Assembly (NCBI GenBank): GCA_001574975.1
Contig: KQ965821.1
Coordinates: 118,714 to 182,713 of the forward strand
Direction: 5' to 3'
DNA length: 64,000 bases
DNA from: Gonapodya prolifera JEL478
Lineage: Eukaryota > Monoblepharomycota > Monoblepharidomycetes > Monoblepharidales > Gonapodyaceae
Shown here: piece after piece, positions 12,598-25,295 of the stretch
Layout: every line of letters begins with the position of its first letter
Numbering within the stretch: position 1 is the first letter of the stretch
Notes under the pieces: model-generated
What the model saw: only the letters and a program-made list of their open reading frames with translations
What the model was told of the DNA's origin: nothing
Databases searched by the model: none
Translations under genes and position numbers: made by a program

Positions 12598-13649
12598 ATG
12601 GCAATGGAGCCCGAGCGTACCGCCTCTCTCGCTGACAAGTACTTCGACCGCTTCTATGCTTCGGCAGGTCCGGGGTGAGCTTGAGGCCTTGAGTGCGTCA
12701 CCGAGAGATTTCCTGCAATTCACAAACACAAACGAATAGAATCGACAAGACCCTTACACCGTACAGGAAGGAGATGTACTTGGATGTTCGAGGGGACGTT
12801 CTTGAGATCGGTAGTGGTGCGTTTCTTTTCGGGTGACTAGCTCGACCACCACAAACGAAGGACATTCCCAGGGCACGGCTCCACGTTCAAATTCCTGAAG
12901 ACGGATCAGATCACCAAACTCGTTTGTCTGGAGCCCAACGTCGCCATGCACCCGACACTCGTCGCTGCCGCTAGGGAAGCCGGGTTCGACAAGGAAAAGG
13001 GAAACGTTCGTGATCATGGTCCTACCCCCTCGCGCTCGTGTTTTCCGCGACCTGAGCGGCGAGCTCTCATCACTCTTCCCACCCGATCCAGTTCGTCCTG
13101 TTCGCCAAACCAGGCGAAGCCCTCGCCCCCACCACCACCTCCGCAGCGCCGTTCGGGCAGTACGACTTCATCATCTCGAACCTCGTGCTCTGCACCGTCG
13201 GCAACGTGGACGTCGTGCTTGATTCCATACGCGCGTCCTTGAAGCCCGGTGGGACGTTTGTGTTCCTGGAGCACCACGCGGCAGAGAAGGGATCGTGGAC
13301 GAGGTTCTTCCAGGAGTGGACGAATCCGGCGTGGAAGATCTTTGCGGACGGGTGGGTGGTGCGTTCGGTCCTGTTTGCTTGGCTCAGGGTTATTGAAGTA
13401 TGTACTGTTTGATCATGACACACGACACACGACACGCGTTCGCAGGTGTAACCTGAACCGCGACCTCGAACAAGACATCAAGAAGCGATGGAATGGAGAG
13501 GGGCAGCTGACGTGCGAGGAGCTTCCTGAGTGAGTTTCCATGTGCCCTTCTTGCCACGCGTGTCGCTCACGAAGTTTCCAAATGCTAGGCCCCTCCTCAA
13601 CAGCCTGTTGCCTCTGCTCCGCGGCCGTGCTGTTAATCCGAAGATGTAG
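12598..13649 (+). CDS. METTL7-like SAM-dependent methyltransferase
   Basis: Class I methyltransferase (Methyltransf_11 type) closest in motif to the METTL7/TMT1 thiol-methyltransferase family. Six exons join in frame. Motif I is split by an intron (DVLEIGSG then HG), followed by a motif II-like LVCLEPN, ISNLVLCTVGNVD, then LKPGGTFVFLEHHAAEKGSW, DPAW-like TNPAWKIFADGCNLNRDLE and a short basic end. The stretch EH-AAE ... W ... PAW ... DGCNL-R is characteristic of METTL7A/B. The animal enzymes have an N-terminal membrane anchor; this model starts MAMEPERTASLADKYFDRFY with no obvious anchor, so it may be soluble or lack an upstream exon. It stops with TAG at 13647. The substrate is unknown; lipid-droplet or thiol methylation is only suggested by the family. 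Confidence 0.82.
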
Positions 13650-13861
13650 GGGGGGCTCGAGAGGTGTTGCGGCATTGGTGGGAGTAGGAACGCGAAGGTG
13701 GAAAAAAGTGGACATTAATTAGATTGCAGTAGCTTTCCGTGTTTGAATCATTTCAGCGTTTGAATCTTTCCCCAGAAAACTGGAAACCTTGATTGCGAAG
13801 TGAGGTGCCCTGCTGGTGCTTTGAACTACCCACGAAGCTGCTGTTGCTCCCGATATTCATC

Positions 13862-14872
13862 ATGACTCCCCCCGACAAACAACCCCACGCCCTCCCGTCC
13901 AACGGTCTGAAATCCAACCTGCGCCACCTGATTCGCCGCCACATCGGCTCCGGCGTCAAGTTCCACCCTCCATCGCATTCCAGGGACGCTTCTGGCGCTC
14001 ACAAGGGGCACCAGCGCGACCGATCGCACGCGGAGCAGGAGCAGCACAAGAGTCGATCTGAGCACGGCGGGTACAGCAATCTTGCGCGCAGAGTCGCCGA
14101 TGCCGTGCGGGTGGGGCGGAGGAAGAAGGGCAAGAATCTCGCGCGGGATGGCGATGGGGGGCGCTCGAGTGGCACTGCCACGCCTGGAGAGGAGAACGCC
14201 GACGAGGAGGGATGGTGGAACGAGCACGAGGAGGATGGTTGGTCTGCGTCTGCACCGCTCGAAGACATGCTCAAGAGGTTACGTGGAACGTCGTCTGGGC
14301 CGCTGCCCCCACTCGTCGTGACGGGAACGTCGAGGCGGAATTCGAACGCGGACGAGTACGAGTACGATTCTATTGATGGTGCCCGTGCGGACGACGCCTT
14401 GCTGAAGCAGGTTAACCGACGCCATCGAAAGCGGGGAAACCGAGACCAAGAATCGTCTGCTGTGTCAACGTTCGTCTCTGGTGTTTCAGCCACTCTCTAC
14501 GCAACTACTGTTGGGATTCCACTTGCTCTTCTGAACCGAATTGTGCTCCTCCTACAAACTGTGTTGTCGCCCATCACAAATCGTCTTCTTCCACCATCAA
14601 CGATCAAGGCTGCAAGCGTTCGCGAAACTCTCGTGGCCACTCGGGCTCGCATCTCTACCAACATGGAATGGTTTGGATTCCTGAGCTCGTCTGCCTTCAC
14701 TGTGCTCAAGCGAATGGGACCCAAAAAGATCGCGGTGGCGGTGGGTAAGGAGGTAGCGGAGAAAACAGAGGACGGTGCGAAAGCCGTCGCCAAAGTTGTG
14801 GGCGGGCGCAAGGCGGAGAAGTGGGTTCATAAGGTCGGGAAGGTGATTGGAGGAACCCCGATTGAGATGTGA
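13862..14872 (+). CDS. unknown basic protein with one hydrophobic/amphipathic segment
   Basis: A single uninterrupted frame of 336 residues from the ATG at 13862 (an upstream in-frame start at 13793 is weaker because it adds a Cys/Leu-rich leader that could instead be untranslated). I do not recognise the family. Residues 1-100 are His/Arg/Lys-rich and probably disordered, with a Trp/Glu patch (EEGWWNEHEEDGW). A long non-polar stretch follows (SGVSATLYATTVGIPLALLN, then RIVLLLQTVLSPITN), and a Lys/Ala-rich C-terminal helix (GKEVAEKTEDGAKAVAKVVG). That order resembles proteins that insert a hairpin or amphipathic helix into a lipid surface, but no perilipin or oleosin motif is present. It lies 210 bases after the METTL7-like gene on the same strand. 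Confidence 0.55.
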   Translation: MTPPDKQPHALPSNGLKSNLRHLIRRHIGSGVKFHPPSHSRDASGAHKGHQRDRSHAEQEQHKSRSEHGGYSNLARRVADAVRVGRRKKGKNLARDGDGGRSSGTATPGEENADEEGWWNEHEEDGWSASAPLEDMLKRLRGTSSGPLPPLVVTGTSRRNSNADEYEYDSIDGARADDALLKQVNRRHRKRGNRDQESSAVSTFVSGVSATLYATTVGIPLALLNRIVLLLQTVLSPITNRLLPPSTIKAASVRETLVATRARISTNMEWFGFLSSSAFTVLKRMGPKKIAVAVGKEVAEKTEDGAKAVAKVVGGRKAEKWVHKVGKVIGGTPIEM

Positions 14873-15298
14873 GTGTTGGTGACCTCGCGCCTCGGATATG
14901 CGCTTTGACTTACGACAGCTCGCCATCAACAGACACCTGTTTTATGGCTCTCTTATTGCAATAACTGTTTGGCGATTGAAAGCGTGGTCATCGGCAACAC
15001 AGTCGCGAATATAATGGGTGGCATAGTCGGACACTTTAGACGACTTAACTTTTGTAAATAATGGTTGAATTGAGACATCATTGAACGCTCTTCCACCTGA
15101 GGTGGTCTGTGCACAAAATGCATAAAGATGTTTGGCCAAAGTCGCTCAACAACTCTCGCTGCTTCGTTCCGGGCGATTCAGACGTTTCGCGGAGACAAGT
15201 CGTGTTTACTGAAGTAAGCCGGCGAGGTTTGGAGCGAGTGGAGTTCTCGCTGACCGACTTCCTTCCGGTGCGCAGCAACCAAACCTCATTTTTCAGTG
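14873..15298. other. spacer before the RRM gene
   Basis: No gene seen. A pyrimidine tract and CAG at 15290-15296 sit directly before the RRM gene's ATG, so a 5' untranslated exon and intron are possible. Confidence 0.35.
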
Positions 15299-17304
15299 AT
15301 GGATCCGTCAGCACGCGACAGAGACAGGCGCGACGATCGTTCTCTGCGGGACCCGCGGGATTCTAGAATGTCCGACCGGGACAGACCAGGGCTCAAAGCA
15401 GCTGAACCAAAAGATGATAGAGTTCGAGACCCCAGGGACCATCGCTCGAGTGGAAACGGGCCAAGCTCGCGAGATATCCCAATGAGGAACTCTGTTGAAA
15501 CGAGAAACCGCTCGATGAGTCCTCCAAGATCAGCCGGCGTGGACCGCAGAAGACGAGAAGTCAGTGACATGGGCAGAAGAGGTGACTACCCGCGGGATAG
15601 AGTTGATGACAGACGCCCCATGGATGTCGTTCCACCCCGGAGCTTCCCACCTGCGTCTGGGCGGGATGCCTATCCCGACGATAGAAGAGGACCAGGACCT
15701 GGTGATCGCGACAGAGTCCGAGACGATCGAAGCTTTGGATACAGAGATGCCGTCCCACCGCCACCTCGCGATGATCGTGGAAGCTTCGGAGATCACGGGC
15801 GACGGGATCCTTTCCCCCCCGTCGACCGAGAGCGCCTCGGAGGAGGTTCTTACCCTTCGGATCGTGACCGTTCCTCCTACGGTGGTCCCCCAGTTGACCG
15901 TGGATACGCAGCGAGGCCTGCAGAACGTGGATATCCTGAGCGTTCCGTCGACCGTGGCTATGAAATGGATCGCGACTTTCCCCGTGGTCGCGAAGACCGG
16001 GGCTACGCTCCTCCTGCAGCGGATGACCGACGATACGGCGAGCCCCATGGGGCAAGCAGAATGTATGATGATCGCGACAGTGGATACGGTCCCCCACCTG
16101 GCGACAGGAGGTATGGCGGTCAAGGACGTGGGTACAGCGACCGTGGATTTGAGCCTGGCTATGGAGACGACAGTGGTTTTGGTGGTCGCGGAGGGGGGAG
16201 GCGTGACGACCGTGGTGGATATGGGGGACGAAGGATGGGAGGACCAAGGCAAGGCGCCCCACAACCGTCGTAAGTTGAAGGTACAAACACCACGCTCTCG
16301 CTTAACTCATATACTGTGTTTTGTGACGGCTTGAATCGCCTGACCTCGCATTGTTAGAGGACCAGGTCAGTGACCAAATGAATTGTTTATATTGTGCACC
16401 ACCTTAAACTTTAACTCTTGCGCGAACAGTTGTTCGGTAAGCATCATTTCAGGGATCGCAGCAACAGATTGAGCCATGATTGTCTTTCGTGGAATTGATG
16501 AGAATGTCGAAACATGGACCAGTACTCGGCGCGGACATAGATTTGCTTCGTCGATTGTGTCGAAGATCATCAACTCATTCATACTTCGCCGAATCGATAG
16601 TGGGACTGAAGAAGAACGCCGCACCTCCACGCAGATATTCGTCGGCAGCCTTCCCTACTCGTTCACGGAGAAGGATGTGAGAACTGAACGTCGGACCATG
16701 TTTGGAATGTTCTTGTCTCAATTCTTGTGGACCGTAGATATGGGATATGATGGAGCGTTATGGCAAACTTAAGAAGGTGACGATGCCAAAAGATCGCGAC
16801 ACCGGGAAGAACAAAGGGTGAGTGAAGGAACGTGACTCGTGATGGTAATGCGCTTACTCATTTCGTTCTGCGCCCTCAGATTTGCGTTTGTGGATTTTGA
16901 GGAACGCCGAGACGCCGAAGATGCGTTTGACAAATATGACGGATATGTGTGTTTCTCTGTGGATCTGTCGATTCCAAGCAACATCCAATCCTGTTTGTTC
17001 AGACTCTGGAAGGTCGACGCCTTCGACTAGACTGGGACGTAGGTCGCGACAAGAAAGGTGGACCCTCTGGAAAGTGAGCAGCAGATTCGAATGGGGAGCC
17101 ACAGCAGAATGTCCTCGCCGTGATCATCTTATCATATGGTTGAATGTCCTCATCAGTGATGCCATCCCTCGTGACCCTGGCTCAAGTGACCCGAGTGGAC
17201 CACCAGATCCAATGAATGTAGATGCCAACGGTGCGGGTGAATATGGAGGGGCGAATGGAAATTGTGCGTACACCAGTGTGTTTGGACAGCTTGTAGGAAC
17301 GTGA
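15299..17304 (+). CDS. Arg/Asp/Gly-rich RNA-binding protein with one RRM
   Basis: The first exon (15299 to about 16270) codes about 325 residues of Arg/Asp/Gly/Tyr-rich low-complexity sequence with many RD, RGY and DDR repeats, ending in RGG-like turns. Downstream exons build a canonical RRM: RNP2 QIFVGSLPYSF, then MMERYGKLKKVTMPKDRDTG, RNP1 KGFAFVDFEE and the closing strand LEGRRLRLDWDVG. The last exon ends with TGA at 17304. Introns inside the RRM (after TEKD, after KNKG, after DKYDGY) join in frame. The link between the first exon and the RRM (16275-16600) is not settled and may use one or two small exons. The layout fits an SR-like or glycine-rich splicing or mRNP factor in the nucleus (inference). 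Confidence 0.75.
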
Positions 17305-17685
17305 AAGATCTCAATGTCTGTTTTTAGATGGGAATGGGGATGCCAGACGTGGGGCTTCGTATCGTTGAATCAGGTTTAATGGTCGATTTTTCGTTTTGAG
17401 CATGCGAAGAATGACGGATGTTGATCGTTGATCGCGGAATGTCGATTGTCGATTCTCTCGGGTCATCGGACAGGAGAAGAGCGTGGCTTTGGCAGAACAT
17501 GAAGTTGATTGGAGAATTATCAGACGTAGAATACGCAGACAGATGGTGTGGTTCAGAAGAAGACCTTTTATGGTGCCTAACAACAACAGAGATGCCGCGT
17601 CTGCAGAATTCGAAAAGTTTCGTGAGGAGAGGCCCCAGATGGAACCCCAGAAGAGGCAGCTTCTTGTTCAGCCCCATACCAAGCA
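17305..17685. other. spacer with unassigned plus-strand open frame
   Basis: A plus-strand frame up to about 17698 is Arg/Gln-rich without a motif. It could be 3' untranslated sequence of the RRM gene or an unrecognised exon. Confidence 0.3.
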
Positions 17686-17919
17686 TCAGATAGTGTGAAA
17701 GCAAGGCACATGATCCCCCGGGTAATGAAACCAGTCGACGTTGGGCTCGGTTGTGTTGCGCGTTAATTGCAGCTCCAGCTTGTCCGGGAGGGCGAAATCG
17801 TTCAAAAGTCGTCCTCGCATGTTAGAAATTGCAAAGTATCCGCAAACACCGTCGACTTGGTACCGTTCCAGAATCAAAGAGCCCACGAGACAGACGAAAA
17901 TGACCAAAGAAAGTATCAT
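17686..17919 (-). CDS. possible small secreted or membrane-anchored protein
   Basis: A 77-residue frame starting MILSLVIFVCLVGSLILE, which reads as a signal peptide or anchor, followed by a polar mature part with three cysteines (VCGYF, VPCFH) and one NTT glycosylation motif. No family recognised. It could also be the last exon of a longer minus-strand gene reaching up to about 18175. Weak call. Confidence 0.3.
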   Translation of the reverse strand: MILSLVIFVCLVGSLILERYQVDGVCGYFAISNMRGRLLNDFALPDKLELQLTRNTTEPNVDWFHYPGDHVPCFHTI

Positions 17920-18279
17920 CCAAACGTCTCGGATGTTTCTTTTACCTACGTAATTTGATGCTGTGGTTGTTGAATGGTTGATAAATGGGGTCCATGATAT
18001 GCAAGTGTTCGTATGCGGAAGAATGGGTCGAATATGAGTGCGAATGCAGCTTCAAGTGCCGTGGTCGATGGGTTACCCGAAAGTATTGAGCAGATAATAC
18101 GCCTGGAAGCGCCGCAAGGAAATGAAGCTTTTTGGTATCCAGTTCAACCGTAGACGCTACGCGATTTCCCCACATCTGAAGAGCAAGAAGGCTGAAGAAT
18201 TTTTCAATGAATCTCGAAGGAAGGTAACAAGCAAGTCCGTGTTCATTGCCCCTGAGTTTTGCTCAAGTACCAAAGGTTC

Positions 18280-20240
<1,961 letters not shown>

Positions 20241-21350
20241 GTGTGAGTGACCACGAAGGGGAAGGGGTCGTGTGGGTCGAGGTGCGTGTCGGATGAGGAT
20301 GAGGAGGTCTTTATAAGCACGGAGAAGGATCGTTTTTTTGTTGACTGAAATTAAATGGAATCAGGGCGTCAGGGTCAGATCCTCACAGGTTTGTGCCCCG
20401 TTCTGTGCAAAGTCGCATGTCCTTTTTCATTGGCGGGCCAAAAACACATACGACGGGCTGTGCGGGGTTGACAAAGTGGCTGAAGGACTCAGGGATGGGC
20501 ATCGTGCTGCGCAGGTGTCTCCTTCCAACCACCTGACCGAGATCATCGAACCGACGCCCACACTTGCACGCCTTTCGGTTGCTTCCGAACTTAATGAAGA
20601 AGGAGAGTATGGTGACTCATTGCCCTAATTGGGAAGAGAGTTGTAGGGCGCAAAAACCTGGCCCTCTCCCTGGAGACCACGAAACACGGTCGCGTCCGCC
20701 CGTTTAGCTTTCGCAAAAGTTAATTTTGCAGAAGTGGTGGTCAAGTCGGTCACACTGCTGGCCATTCCCTTGTCTTTGGCCTCATCGCGTGCGGATGTTC
20801 GTCATCCACACCTGCGCCTGCAATGTGATTCCGACATTCCTCGCGCACTTTCCGCTCGCCACGACGGGACTGCACCCTATTGTCACACGTATTGAAGGCT
20901 CAGGCGGAGCGTATCGAAAGGCAGGCGAGGACGACGTGACATCAAGCGCTGGAAGAGTCTCACGCGGGAGGACCTCGTCCATACTCCATGGAGCGAGACT
21001 CACAGTGGAGTGCTTTCCCCTCACTGTAGTGAGCCTATGGATCCATGTGCTGATATACGCCTGCAGTGCGGGAAGGTGGTGGATGCTCAGAGGCTGATCA
21101 AGTCCCGGCGTTGCACACACATTCCGCTTGACAGACGGAACAGAGCTCAAACTACCCGCTACTACACGACTTTCGAAACCGATGCCGGCTTTTTGGGGGC
21201 ACTGACACACAATAAACATTTGGGTGAGTGTATTTGGACAAATCTCACAAAATTTTAACGAAGATATTGTGTCACGACCTTTGATGAAGAAATTCTTGCG
21301 ACTTCCAATATTTCTCTCTTCTTTACACGAGGTATCCTTAAAAAAAAACC
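20241..21350. other. 1.1 kb spacer, no recognised gene
   Basis: Short open frames on both strands lack motifs. A poly-A tract lies at 21340-21348 just beyond the receptor copy 1 stop. The right part of the Gly-Thr gene's upstream region is here. Confidence 0.4.
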
Positions 21351-23558
21351 TTATACGTGCAGAGTTTTCTTTTGATCTGATGTAGTATTTACCACCGAAG
21401 GAGTATTAGCAAGCTTTTTGTTTTCTGCAATAAGAGCGGAGAGATCGTCAGAGCGACACACCACAACAAAAGAATAACAAAAAATGAGTAGAGGAACCGT
21501 ACCTTTCAAAGCCTCTGCAAACACTCGAAGCATCTCCAAAAAGTTTTCCTTTGTCCGTTGGACCTCAGCGATGATGGACTGGCTTCCTAGCACGCCATCC
21601 TTGATCATGGAGAAGTCGAACTTGATAGCCTTCCTCGTGTCTGCCAGCATCTCATGAAGAGGCTTGATGATGAACTGCCAGCTGAACAAGACCGACGCCA
21701 GGCTCATTACTACGACAACTGCGACGGCTGAAAGGACAGCAAGGTGAAACAGTTGTTGAGATCCCAGCGAGTAGTGAGGCACTTACAGATGAGTATGACA
21801 AGCAATTGCGACTTGTGGCCGTCATCGCTAAGCTTGGTGGCGAGGCTCACCGTGTCACCGAGGTAATCTTGCATCTGGCCTGCAATAGAGAGTGCATATC
21901 TCAGCGTGTGTGCAACGAATGATGACGCGAGAAAGACTGTATCACATCACTTACGCAGCGGCAACAATGATGTACTTGAATCCATAGAGTGTGACGCTCT
22001 TCACTCCAAAAATCCCGCCCAACGTGTGGTAGTTTGCGTCCTTGATATTCAAAGAGTTTCCCGCGGTGCTGTACAAGTACCGCAAGGTCGAGTTCAGAAG
22101 GGGGAAATCGTCGGCTGAGTACTCGAAGATGGTTTTCAAGCTCCAGATGTTGTTGGCGGGGTCAATGTTCTTCATTAAAGTCTTAAACACCAAGTGAGAA
22201 CATTTTGAAGGAAAGTATCGTCATCATTGATCAAATACATTAAACAGTTCAAACGACCCGAACCTTTTGCGCAATGGTGGCGTTGTCAAGTCCAGACATG
22301 CCGATCACATAACCGCTCGAACTCAGGACATAAAAGAGGGAGTTTGGCGTTGCGGTCTTCCGAACGTCTTCAAGGACCCCGCAGAGATTCTGCACGCTGA
22401 ACGCCTGACCAACTGATCCAACAAAGGCGCCACTGGGATCGTACAAGGATAGGTAGAAGATTTGAAACACAGTCGCTTGGATCGTTTGCCCGACGTAAGG
22501 CTCCAATATTGTCGCGCCTTGTGGATTGTTTGTATACAAGTTGGGGAACACGGAAGGGTAGTCAAGCTTGAGTCCCGTGATGTACCCTGTAATGGTGAGG
22601 TTTTTTTGGTCCCAGGAATAAAACTCGACATAGCCGTTGCTGCTCCTCTTTGGGCAAAACCGGCTGCACGTCGCGTTGGTGAAAAAGGAGTTCAAAACCG
22701 TTCCGCGCTCCGTCGAGCCTATTGCAGACAGCGCGACAATGCCCCAGTAGTTGACCGGGTTCGTGTTCGTCAGAATTGTGACGTAGGTCTGATCGGCGAT
22801 GCCTGTTTCGAGATTGGTGCGGTTCAGGAATGGTATCATGCGGCTGGTGAGAGATTCAAAGACGCTTAAACGAAATCGCATGTCGGTGCTCGGGGTTTCC
22901 GTGTGTGCTCACTCTGCATCGGTGGCATCATATATTCCCATGGAGACAAGCTGGCTCGGTCCTTTCATCGAGAGAAAGAGCTGAAACGATTTGAAACGAG
23001 GATTGACGTGATTTTTTTGTTCGTGTTCTTAAGCACGCTTTATTACCTTTGAGAGGTAGTTTTCTGTGAAGTTTTCAACGCAAGGTTTAGTTGGGGGAAT
23101 CTGAATGTTGGTCTTTCAAGACCTCACCAAAGCTAGAAATCACAATTCTCAGAGAGTTTGTTTGCACTTGCCGAGCGAGATTCTCGATACTCGTCGTTGC
23201 TGAGGTTTTGACGTTGTAAGAAGTGGACTCTGGAACATGATTTGGTCGATTCACACACACCTTGAGGGCTACTGCTGCTGATGCTCCGGTTGTTGGCGTC
23301 GAAGCCCACGCCTACCGTAATCACCGCAATGACTGTTATGCTGGAGATGGGATGTAGGCACTTTAGTTAAGAGGAATGTTGCGCCTGGGCAGATCGCACA
23401 CTACCGCCGTACTTAATGAATACCAAGATTGTGATGACAATCCACAGCGGTATGGTGAGTCCATTCTTGGGTGCATCCTTGCGCGGTGGTTTCTTCCCTT
23501 TGGTGCCGGTCCCGATCCCGTTCCCAGAAAGGGTACCGTCAGTAGATCTCGCAAGCAT
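21351..23558 (-). CDS. output-less receptor, copy 1 (TM - extracellular sensor - TM - HAMP)
   Basis: Multi-exon gene. A basic leader and first membrane span (LTIPLWIVITILVFI, then a second hydrophobic run) is followed by ISSFGE and then LFLSMKGPSQLVSMGIYDAT. A roughly 300-residue extracellular part (TYVTILTNTNPVNYW, FYLSLYDPSGAFVGSVGQAF, LFYVLSSSGYVIGMSG) has the look of a dCache-like ligand sensor. The second membrane span (LAVLSAVAVVVVMSLASVLF) leads into a HAMP-type coiled coil (KPLHEMLADTRKAIKFDFS, then FLEMLRVFAEAL). A last exon gives only ENKKLANTPSVV and 15 more residues before the TAA at 21353-21351. In zoosporic fungi such modules usually precede a class III cyclase or histidine kinase; none is found here. 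One exon join (about 21955-21885) is off by a base. The start may lie further upstream (a PPKDFSEAQPTIGNQ leader is in frame). Confidence 0.65.
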
Positions 23559-25295
23559 CTGATTGCCGATTGTTGGTTGCGCCTCGCTAAAGTCCTTTGG
23601 TGGTAGTGCAGGAGATGATTGATGAACGTTGAAAGAATGTGCGTGAACTTGATGAGTGGGCTGCCTGATCGGGCGAACGCCTCACAGTCCATGCAGGGGC
23701 CGGAGATGTATCACGCGAAATGAATGGCAAGGGTTCGGCTCCGAGTCTCGACTCAAGGCGAAGTCCGAGCGTCGCACGAAAGAATCCTTGGACCGGAGCC
23801 TGGGGTCCGCTCAAAAACTAAAATCTCCAGTGGTTGGGGAGCACCCAGGGATGCTGACCAACGTCGGACATTCCGAAAAACCGAGTTCAACGCATAATCT
23901 CTTTATCGCTTCACTACGTGTTCTTTGTGTTTGCTGTGAGAGCCCGTAGGTACATTTAGAGAGTGATGGAGGTGATTCAAAATTCTCGGGAACGAAAACG
24001 TTGACCACAGAAATTCGCCTCTACCAATTTTACCCAAAATGGATACTGTCAGGAGGCTCGCGTGAGTATACTTCCTCTTCTAGCGCCTCTGGTCGATGTT
24101 TGCTAACGAGGACCCACCTTTGGTGCCAGACGTTCTCACCGACGGAGGATGTCAATCGCGCGGGGGACTTTGGTGCCTAGTTGTCGCTCTGAAAGGGGCG
24201 TAGGCGGCGGCTGATAGCATGGTGCGGATCGTTTCCTCGGCTTCACTTAGGTGTAACTTGGAATTTGGTACCCTACCGCCGAGGGGCACGCAGCAGGACA
24301 GGTCCTATTCTGCGCGAGAAATTGATCCCGTTTGGTCGTGGACTGTGAACGGTTCTCTTCTGCACAGCTGGGGTTGACGTGAGTTGATGATGGGAAAGAG
24401 TGTTTTGGAAACAGTCTCTTAAACAATCCAATTCGCTCCGAACGGTTCCAACCATGGTGTTCCATATTGCACGGTGCAGAATATTTCAGATAAAAGAGTG
24501 GGAAGTCTGGTGAGCGGAGCTTCCTTTTCTGTTGATGTTCGATGCGAAGAGGTCTAAACAATTCTGCGTCGTCGTCCACAGGTTCCGGTTTGGGAGGACG
24601 AGACCGAAGCTTTTACATGCTTTGCTGAAAGGGACCATGGGAGTGGCCGGAAATCACGGCGGACTGTGTGCTCGGTGCATGTAATGTCGCGACTACGGCT
24701 ATTCTTTGATTGGGACAGGCGTGCACGAGTCAGGTTGAGGATAACCGCGCTAGAGTCAGGGATGTTTTGTCATGTGTTGAGGGTGAGTATGTTGCCGTCT
24801 TCCTTGATACCTGTGTTACTCAGGATCCGTTCCCTTCACCCGTCGTACACGCCTTTGTCGTCGTTTCCGCCACGCCATCACCTTGGTATCGTATAGTAGA
24901 CCTGTCACCACTCTAGACGATTGAGGTTGGATCCGGCCGAGTGTTACCTTCGAGGGGATTGTCACAGGCACCAACTTCCTGAGCCGCCCGGGCCGACGGG
25001 ACACTCGAGCTGTCGAATAAAATATCCCGCGCATCTCTCGCTCGTACGCTCGACTTTTTCTTTGCGTGTGATTGTTCATCGTCTCCACCCGTCTGGTAGC
25101 CGTCATCGGCAGACTTGCAACCATCCCCACCCCTCCTCCCCTCACCCCCGCCTCATCTTTCTCCCACCACCCGCATAAAGATCAAGAATTAACCGCCGCC
25201 GACATCCCGAACTGACAACTTAGATCCAACGACACGCTTGAATGCTCTGGTATCACTTCATTATTTTCCAACCATTTACATTTCACACATCCCAT
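23559..25295. other. 1.7 kb spacer, no recognised gene
   Basis: No family motif on either strand. It holds the upstream side of receptor copy 1 and, near 25200-25290, the 3' side of the next minus-strand gene. A short GTGAGT-interrupted plus frame at 24038-24214 is not convincing. Confidence 0.4.

Noticed and set aside
15530-16334. Three long frames on both strands over the Arg/Asp/Gly-rich exon
   Set aside because: They are shadows of low-complexity coding sequence; only the 15299 frame has RD/RGG repeats and joins the RRM.
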